A stretch of 11,693 nt of DNA from Desulfobulbaceae bacterium (GTDB taxonomy: Bacteria; Desulfobacterota; Desulfobulbia; Desulfobulbales; Desulfocapsaceae). Where the stretch lies: NCBI GenBank assembly GCA_030632405.1, contig DAOVUU010000030.1, positions 1-11,693 of the forward strand, written 5' to 3'. The notes under the pieces are model-generated. The model was not told the DNA's origin and made no database searches. It saw only the letters and a program-made list of their open reading frames with translations. This document shows, piece after piece, positions 6,748-11,693 of this stretch (the first letter of the stretch is position 1; each line of letters starts with the position of its first letter). The translations under genes were made by a program, and so were the position numbers.

Positions 6748-7968
6748 ATGAGTGCAGGGAAAATGATTGCACCTCTTGCAGAAATGGAGAAGAGGATAAT
6801 CAAGCTGCAGAGTGCAATGCAGAACAGAGATGTTGGCGGTGTATTGATAGTACAGAAGACAGATCTCTTCTATTTTGCCAATACTTCTCAGCAGGCGTAT
6901 CTCTATATACCTTCTGAAGGGAAACCCCTTCTTATGGTTTTCAGGGATTTCGACAGGGCTAGGGCTGAGTCTCCTCTTGCCGATATTATATCCCTTGCCA
7001 GTATCAAAAAAATACCTCAGTTGCTCTCTGAGTACGGATATGTCTTTCCCAGAATAGTGGGGATGGAGCTTGATGTTCTGCCTGTAAATCTCTATTTTAC
7101 GTATGTTAAAATATTTGAGCAGAGCAGGATTATTGATATCTCTTCTGAAATTCGCCTTATACGTGCAGTAAAATCAGAGTTTGAGATAGAAAAAATTCGT
7201 CAGGCTGCCTGTCTATCTGATAAGGTTGCGGCCCGGGTATCTGAATTACTGGAGCCGGGGAAAACTGAAGTTCAGCTGGCAGGAGAAGTGGAAGGATATG
7301 CAAGGAGTATCGGGCATCAAGGTATTGTGCGTATGCGGTTATGGGGCAGTGAACTTTTTTACGGACACCTTTTATCCGGTGCTGCAGCAGCTGTACCCAG
7401 TTATCTTGCTTCACCAACTGGAGGGGAGGGGGTAAGTGCAGCTGTCGGGCAGGGTGCCGGTTTTAAAAAAATAACCGGAGATGAACCGATTCTCGTCGAT
7501 TATGTTTTTGCCCTTGACGGTTATCTTTCTGATCATGCACGGATCTTTGCCCTTGGGTCACTCCCTGCAGATTTACTGAAAGCGCATGAGGCAATGCTTG
7601 AGATCCAAAATGAAACTATGAAGCAGGCAAAACCGGGGGCGGTTTCCGGTGAGCTCTATGAAATGATGGTATCCATGGCATCAGAAAGGGGCTATGGTGA
7701 CAATTTCATGGGGGTGGGCGAGAAGAAGATTCGATTCACAGGTCATGGTATCGGGCTTGAACTTGATGAATTCCCCTTTATTGCCAGGGGACAAAAACTT
7801 GAGCTCGAAGAAGGTATGATAATAGCGCTGGAACCTAAAATAATTTATCCGGGAAGAGGTGTTGTCGGAATTGAGAATACGCATCTGGTAACAGATGCAG
7901 GACTTGATCCGCTGACAAAATTTTCCGATGAAGTTACGGTATTGCCGGTAGCTGGTAATCACCAGTAA
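6748..7968 (+). CDS. M24-family (creatinase/aminopeptidase P fold) metalloprotein, substrate unknown
   Basis: A 406-residue protein with the two-domain pita-bread plan: an N-terminal creatinase-like domain (about 10-140) and a C-terminal M24 domain (about 145-400). The five dinuclear-metal ligands are all visible: Asp251 (ILVDYVF), Asp262 (GYLSDHAR), His333 (TGHGIGLELDEFP), Glu362 (ALEPK) and Glu376 (GIENTH). Family members usually remove an N-terminal residue ahead of proline, or split related C-N bonds. Here the second His found seven residues after the metal His in aminopeptidase P is Asp340, and the usual Pro-His ahead of the first Asp is not present (the segment reads GQGAGFKK), so activity may differ. 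No signal peptide is seen, so it is cytosolic. An AGGGGAAG ribosome site precedes the ATG. It sits between hbd and a cysteine-rich protein in the beta-oxidation operon; its role there is unknown. Confidence 0.82.
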   Translation: MSAGKMIAPLAEMEKRIIKLQSAMQNRDVGGVLIVQKTDLFYFANTSQQAYLYIPSEGKPLLMVFRDFDRARAESPLADIISLASIKKIPQLLSEYGYVFPRIVGMELDVLPVNLYFTYVKIFEQSRIIDISSEIRLIRAVKSEFEIEKIRQAACLSDKVAARVSELLEPGKTEVQLAGEVEGYARSIGHQGIVRMRLWGSELFYGHLLSGAAAAVPSYLASPTGGEGVSAAVGQGAGFKKITGDEPILVDYVFALDGYLSDHARIFALGSLPADLLKAHEAMLEIQNETMKQAKPGAVSGELYEMMVSMASERGYGDNFMGVGEKKIRFTGHGIGLELDEFPFIARGQKLELEEGMIIALEPKIIYPGRGVVGIENTHLVTDAGLDPLTKFSDEVTVLPVAGNHQ

Positions 7969-7980
7969 GGGAGGAAGCAG

Positions 7981-8724
7981 ATGTTAAAAGATGCAAAGAA
8001 CTCCAGTGATTTAAACCATGAAGAGACTGCAAAATATGTGGTCGATCTTTTTCACAGAACAATAATTCATCATGCTCTCTGGTTCTCAGAGGTGAAACAC
8101 CAGATGGGAATGGAAAAAGCTCTTGAAGTCCTGCATACCGCCTCAAAAAAAAGCTATGGAATCCAGATGAAACATCTTGGTTCCCTGTTTGGTTTTGAAA
8201 TGAGAGATGGCGTTCCCTCCCCTCTATTGGAAATGGCGCCTGAGAAACTTGAAGAATTAAAAAGCAGGGTGGCCAAGAACTGGCTGGTAAACGATGGCGT
8301 CTGGTTTCAGGCGATTGAATTTACTGAAGGGATGAATGAAGCTAAACGGTGCAATGATTCATGCTGGGCGCAATTTTCTCCTTTTGAGGCTTCTTCTATA
8401 AAGCAGTTACTGGGAATTGGAGATGCACCGGGACTTGAAGGCCTTAAAAGGGCTCTTGGCTTCAGGGTATATGAGGCTATAAATGTCCAGTCAATCGTTG
8501 AGGAAACTGAAAAGAGTTTTGTCTTTCAGATGAATCGGTGTCGGGTGCAGAATGCGAGGAAAAGAAAAGGGCTTGACGATTATCCTTGTAAATCAGGCGG
8601 GATGGTTGAATACAGTTATTTTGCAAGAGCAATAGACAGCAGAATTAAGACAGAATGTCTGGGATGTCCTCCTGATGCACACCCTGCAGAGTGGTTTTGT
8701 GCCTGGAAATTTTCTTTGGAATAA
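7981..8724 (+). CDS. Cysteine-rich cytosolic protein of unknown function (DUF6125-like)
   Basis: A 247-residue soluble protein with no signal peptide or membrane segment. From memory its C-terminal half resembles the DUF6125 group of uncharacterised proteins, related in style to L-2-amino-thiazoline-4-carboxylate hydrolase-like sequences; I could not confirm this by search. The N-terminal half (1-100) is helical, His- and Met-rich (for example RTIIHHALWFSEVKHQMGME). The C-terminal half holds all seven cysteines: CxxxC at 124/128, Cys187, Cys203, CxxC at 226/229, and Cys240 in WFCAW. The conserved-looking patterns CRVQNARKRKGL, YPCKSGGMVEY and ECLGCPPD suggest a metal site or thiol catalysis, but that is inference. 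A strong GGGAGG ribosome site and a 12-base gap tie it to the M24 gene upstream, with enoyl-CoA hydratase 35 bases downstream, implying coordinated expression with butyrate oxidation. Confidence 0.7.
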   Translation: MLKDAKNSSDLNHEETAKYVVDLFHRTIIHHALWFSEVKHQMGMEKALEVLHTASKKSYGIQMKHLGSLFGFEMRDGVPSPLLEMAPEKLEELKSRVAKNWLVNDGVWFQAIEFTEGMNEAKRCNDSCWAQFSPFEASSIKQLLGIGDAPGLEGLKRALGFRVYEAINVQSIVEETEKSFVFQMNRCRVQNARKRKGLDDYPCKSGGMVEYSYFARAIDSRIKTECLGCPPDAHPAEWFCAWKFSLE

Positions 8725-8759
8725 TAGTTACCGAATAATTTTATAATTGGAGTGATTAG

Positions 8760-9542
8760 ATGACATGGAATAATATACAAAAAAATGTGAAAGACGGTGT
8801 TGCCACAGTAACGATTAACCGTCCCAAAGCACTGAATGCCCTCAATTACGATACCCTGAAAGAGATGCTGCATTGTTTTGAAGAAATCGGGGCCAGCAGG
8901 GATATTCATGCAGTGATCATTACCGGGAGCGGAGAAAAGGCTTTTGTTGCCGGGGCCGATATCTCCTTTATGGGAGATTTTGAAGCAATTGAGGCCCGTG
9001 AATTTGGAAAGCTTGGTCATCAGGTTATGGCCGTAGTTGAGAACCTTCCTCAACCTGTTATAGCGGCAGTAAACGGTTTTGCACTTGGGGGAGGATGTGA
9101 ACTGGCTCTGGCGTGTGACATGCGTCTGGCGAGTGAAAATGCGAAGTTTGGTCAGCCGGAGGTCAATTTAGGGGTTTTGCCTGGGTTTGGCGGCACACAG
9201 AGGCTGCCTCGACTGGTCGGCAAGGGACACGCTGCTGAGCTGCTCTTTTCCGGTAAAATAATTGATGCAGAAGAGGCGTGCAGGATAGGGTTGGTTAACC
9301 GGGTTACTGCTCCTGAGAAACTGCTCGAGGAATGTAGTGCTCTTGCCGAAATGATTGCTGTAAAGGCACCTGTCGCCGTACGATTATGCAAGGAGGCAGT
9401 CAACAATGGTCTGGAAATGGATCTTACCAGAGGGTGTGGTTATGAAGCCGATTTATTTGGTATCTGCTTTGCCAGCAAGGATCAGAAAGAAGGCATGAAG
9501 GCCTTTCTCGAAAAACGTTCGCCGCAGTTCGCAGGAAAATAA
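8760..9542 (+). CDS. Enoyl-CoA hydratase (crotonase)
   Basis: A 260-residue crotonase-fold enzyme that hydrates crotonyl-CoA to 3-hydroxybutyryl-CoA. The oxyanion-hole and CoA-binding motifs AFVAGADISF (Ala66) and NGFALGGGCELALACD (Gly111) are present, with both catalytic glutamates: Glu114 in GGGCELAL and Glu134 in FGQPEVNLG, followed by LPGFGGTQRLPRLVG. Two glutamates in these places mark a true hydratase rather than an isomerase or hydrolase relative. A GGAG ribosome site precedes the ATG. It supplies the step between the dehydrogenase and Hbd, although two unrelated-looking genes separate it from them. The protein length and ending (FLEKRSPQFAGK) are normal for the family. Confidence 0.93.
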   Translation: MTWNNIQKNVKDGVATVTINRPKALNALNYDTLKEMLHCFEEIGASRDIHAVIITGSGEKAFVAGADISFMGDFEAIEAREFGKLGHQVMAVVENLPQPVIAAVNGFALGGGCELALACDMRLASENAKFGQPEVNLGVLPGFGGTQRLPRLVGKGHAAELLFSGKIIDAEEACRIGLVNRVTAPEKLLEECSALAEMIAVKAPVAVRLCKEAVNNGLEMDLTRGCGYEADLFGICFASKDQKEGMKAFLEKRSPQFAGK

Positions 9543-9565
9543 ATTTCAAGGTTATCAGGCCGATT

Positions 9566-10735
9566 ATGTTAAAAACCGGACTCGATGTTCTTCTTCAGGA
9601 CAGTTCACTGCACTTTGGCAGAAAAAAACTTGGCCTTCTGTCCAATCAGGCATCCGTAAATCGTGAATTGATCCACGGGCGGATACCCCTTAAGAAAAAA
9701 TTTGGAGATCGGTTCTGCGCTCTTTTTTCACCCCAGCACGGATTTTTTTCGGAAAAACAGGACAACATGATCGAGTCAGATCACCTTGTAGATATGACTA
9801 CTGGTCTGCCTGTTTACAGCTTGTACGGGGAGCATCGCAAACCGACTCCTGAGATGTTCGACAATCTGGATATTTTGCTGATAGATCTTCTGGACGTCGG
9901 CACCAGGGTCTACACATTTATCTATACAATGGCGTATTGTATGGAGCAGGCGGCTGAAAGCGGCAAAAAAATTATTGTCCTCGATCGCCCTAATCCGATT
10001 GGCGGAGAGAGAATTGAGGGAAATATTCTTCACCCCGATTGTCAATCTTTTGTCGGTTTATATGCTCTTCCCATGAGGCACGGTCTGACTATTGGAGAAC
10101 TTGCACTCTGGATGAATACAGAATACAAAATCGGTGCAGATCTTGAAGTTATTCCGCTGCAGGGGTGGAAGAGATCGATGCTGTTCAGGGATACATTTTA
10201 TCCCTGGGTCTCTCCATCTCCCAATATGCCAACCCCGGAGACGGCTATGGTCTATCCCGGTCAAGTACTCTGGGAGGGAACAGAGATTTCAGAGGGTAGG
10301 GGCACCACGCTTCCTTTTGAGTTTGTAGGAGCGCCGTATTGGGAGCACGAAGAGATCCTGGCGTTACTCCAGTCTGTGGAATTACCCGGTTGCTTTTTAA
10401 GGCCCATTGTTTTCGAACCCACCTCCGGTAAGTATGAGGGGGAATCCTGTTCAGGATTTCAGATCCACGTGATGGCTGCTGAAACTTATCTGCCGTACAG
10501 GACCAGTCTTGCCCTGCTGCAGGCTGTAATGAAACTCTATCCGGGTGATTTTTTATATAAGCAGCCACCGTACGAATATGAATTTGAACGAATACCGATG
10601 GATCTTATTTTAGGGGATAAAGAACTCAGACTTCAGCTGGAATCAGGTATTCCCCTTACTGAAATTGAGGCAGGCTGGCAGGATGAGCTGCGGGCTTTCG
10701 ATAAAAACAGGGCGAAATATTTTCTCTATCGATGA
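9566..10735 (+). CDS. namZ: DUF1343 protein, NamZ-type exo-beta-N-acetylmuramidase, apparently without signal peptide
   Basis: A 389-residue member of the DUF1343 family, characterised in Bacillus as NamZ (glycoside hydrolase family 171), which releases terminal N-acetylmuramic acid from peptidoglycan fragments. Family landmarks: LKTGLDVLLQD and LGLLSNQASV at the N-terminus, SPQHGFF, LPVYSLYGEHRKPTPEM, LLIDLLDVGTRVYTFIYTM, VLDRPNPIGG, VGLYALPMRHGLTIGE, SPSPNMPTPETAMVYPG, and EGTEISEGRGTTLPFE. The protein begins directly at the catalytic domain; there is no hydrophobic leader and the upstream frame offers none, so it is predicted cytosolic, unlike secreted relatives. The ribosome site is weak: AAGG lies 14 bases before the ATG. 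It starts 23 bases after the hydratase stop, close enough for one transcript, but its role points to cell-wall recycling rather than fatty acids. Confidence 0.85.
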   Translation: MLKTGLDVLLQDSSLHFGRKKLGLLSNQASVNRELIHGRIPLKKKFGDRFCALFSPQHGFFSEKQDNMIESDHLVDMTTGLPVYSLYGEHRKPTPEMFDNLDILLIDLLDVGTRVYTFIYTMAYCMEQAAESGKKIIVLDRPNPIGGERIEGNILHPDCQSFVGLYALPMRHGLTIGELALWMNTEYKIGADLEVIPLQGWKRSMLFRDTFYPWVSPSPNMPTPETAMVYPGQVLWEGTEISEGRGTTLPFEFVGAPYWEHEEILALLQSVELPGCFLRPIVFEPTSGKYEGESCSGFQIHVMAAETYLPYRTSLALLQAVMKLYPGDFLYKQPPYEYEFERIPMDLILGDKELRLQLESGIPLTEIEAGWQDELRAFDKNRAKYFLYR

Positions 10736-10805
10736 GTGACTTGCTTGATGCTTTAATAAAATATTTTGGTGAATATTAAATTAATCTTTCGAGGATTGAT
10801 ACATT

Positions 10806-11693
10806 ATGGTGGAAAAAGAAGTGTCAGTTGACCTACTGGCCGAAATGGTGGACGGTCAGGTTGAAGGGGATGGCGAAGTAATGGTAAGCGGGTTTGCCCC
10901 TCTTGACAGTGCGGGAGAAGGTGATATTTCTTTTCTTGCCAAAGCAAAAGATGAAAGGCTGCTCGAAAAAAGCAGAGGAATCGCATTTATCGTGCCTCTG
11001 GGAGTAGAAAAATGTAATGATAAACCTGTAATCCGGGTCAAGGACCCTTATCTTGCAGTAGCTGTTATCCATAGCTATTTGATTGAAAAGCCTTTTGAAA
11101 ATAAGGGAGTTCACAAAAGAGCTTTTGTCGGAGAGGGATGTCAGTTAGGAACTGAAATTTCAGTTGCACCCCTTGCTGTGCTCGGCGACCGCGTAAGCCT
11201 TGGGGAGAGGGTCACTATTGAATCCGGTGTCGTTATTGGAGACGATGTCACAATAGGTAATGACAGTACCGTTAAAGCCAATGTAACAATTGCACACGGA
11301 TCTACTCTCGGCAGCAGGGTCATTATTCACTCAGGAACTGTGGTTGGCAGCGACGGCTATGGTTATGCCGCCAATGACAGGGGGGAGCATTTAAAGCGGC
11401 CACAGGTTGGTACGGTGAGGATAGACGATGATGTCGAAATTGGGGCTAACTGCGCTATTGACAGGGCGGCTTACGGTACAACCTGGATAAAATCCGGTGC
11501 TAAAATCGATAATCTCGTACAGGTGGCTCATAATGTTATTATCGGAGAAAATAGTTTGATTGTTGCCCAGGTAGGGCTTGCCGGTTCGACGACCCTGGGT
11601 AGGAATGTTGTGATGGGAGGTCAGTCAGCCACTGCGGGACATGTGGTCCTGGGAGATCAGGTCATGGTTGCTGCGAGAGGTGCAGTTCATAAA
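10806..11693 (+). CDS. lpxD: UDP-3-O-(3-hydroxyacyl)glucosamine N-acyltransferase LpxD, 3' end beyond the window
   Basis: The reading frame runs open for 296 codons to the window edge. LpxD transfers a 3-hydroxyacyl chain from acyl carrier protein to UDP-3-O-acyl-glucosamine, the third step of lipid A synthesis, at the cytoplasmic side. The N-terminal uridine-binding domain (about 1-100) includes VSGFAPLDSAGEGDISFLA and VKDPYLAVAVI. Left-handed beta-helix hexapeptide repeats follow from about 105. Diagnostic motifs are SGTVVGSDGYGYA (about 176-188), EIGANCAIDRA (211-221) and QVAHNVIIGENS with His242, matching the catalytic His of known LpxD; LpxA lacks the N-terminal domain. GAGG ends 11 bases before the ATG; a GTG directly after the ATG is an alternative start with almost the same product. 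The gene sits 70 bases after the DUF1343 gene with no terminator between. The missing C-terminus should hold the last helix of the trimer. Confidence 0.93.
   Translation, partial: MVEKEVSVDLLAEMVDGQVEGDGEVMVSGFAPLDSAGEGDISFLAKAKDERLLEKSRGIAFIVPLGVEKCNDKPVIRVKDPYLAVAVIHSYLIEKPFENKGVHKRAFVGEGCQLGTEISVAPLAVLGDRVSLGERVTIESGVVIGDDVTIGNDSTVKANVTIAHGSTLGSRVIIHSGTVVGSDGYGYAANDRGEHLKRPQVGTVRIDDDVEIGANCAIDRAAYGTTWIKSGAKIDNLVQVAHNVIIGENSLIVAQVGLAGSTTLGRNVVMGGQSATAGHVVLGDQVMVAARGAVHK

Noticed and set aside
10245..10568. 107-residue frame antisense to the DUF1343 gene
   Set aside because: Composition is typical of an antisense shadow and the sense gene is clearly conserved.
1..11693. CRISPR arrays, insertion sequences, tRNA or rRNA genes, phage genes
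   Set aside because: No regular repeats, transposase motifs, cloverleaf-like genes or rRNA stretches were recognised by eye.

Overview
The window reads as the chromosome of a Gram-negative bacterium that degrades short-chain fatty acids, most likely a Desulfobacterota (deltaproteobacterial) anaerobe. A lipid A gene (lpxD) shows a Gram-negative envelope. The acyl-CoA genes, including a fused isobutyryl-CoA mutase, suit sulfate reducers and relatives that oxidise branched and linear short acids. The taxon is inferred from gene content and style, not proven.

Layout. Bases 1-2884 hold three minus-strand genes, in transcription order: a medium/short-chain acyl-CoA synthetase (1118-2884) that ends at a clear intrinsic terminator (1076-1110), a TetR-family repressor (208-852), and 14 bases later the N-terminus of a fused isobutyryl-CoA mutase, IcmF (1-193, cut by the window edge). 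A 393-base divergent control region (2885-3277) has a TTGACA promoter for the synthetase with a palindrome of TetR-operator type right over its predicted start point. Plus-strand genes fill the rest: short-chain acyl-CoA dehydrogenase (3278-4429), thiolase (4513-5688), 3-hydroxybutyryl-CoA dehydrogenase (5818-6669), an M24 metallopeptidase-fold protein (6748-7968), a cysteine-rich protein resembling the DUF6125 group (7981-8724), enoyl-CoA hydratase (8760-9542), a DUF1343/NamZ-type N-acetylmuramidase (9566-10735) and lpxD (10806 to the edge, 3' end missing).

How the genes work together. The synthetase would make isobutyryl-CoA or butyryl-CoA, IcmF would interconvert the two, the dehydrogenase would give crotonyl-CoA, the hydratase 3-hydroxybutyryl-CoA, Hbd acetoacetyl-CoA, and the thiolase two acetyl-CoA. 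Every carbon step from isobutyrate to acetyl-CoA is therefore present in under 10 kb, with a TetR regulator between the two arms. No electron-transfer flavoprotein genes lie in the window. The most unusual part is the pair of tightly spaced genes inside the beta-oxidation operon with no obvious job there: an M24 protein that keeps all five metal ligands but appears to lack the accessory catalytic histidines, and a seven-cysteine protein of unknown function 12 bases downstream. The final two genes concern the cell envelope. No terminator is visible between them and the catabolic genes.
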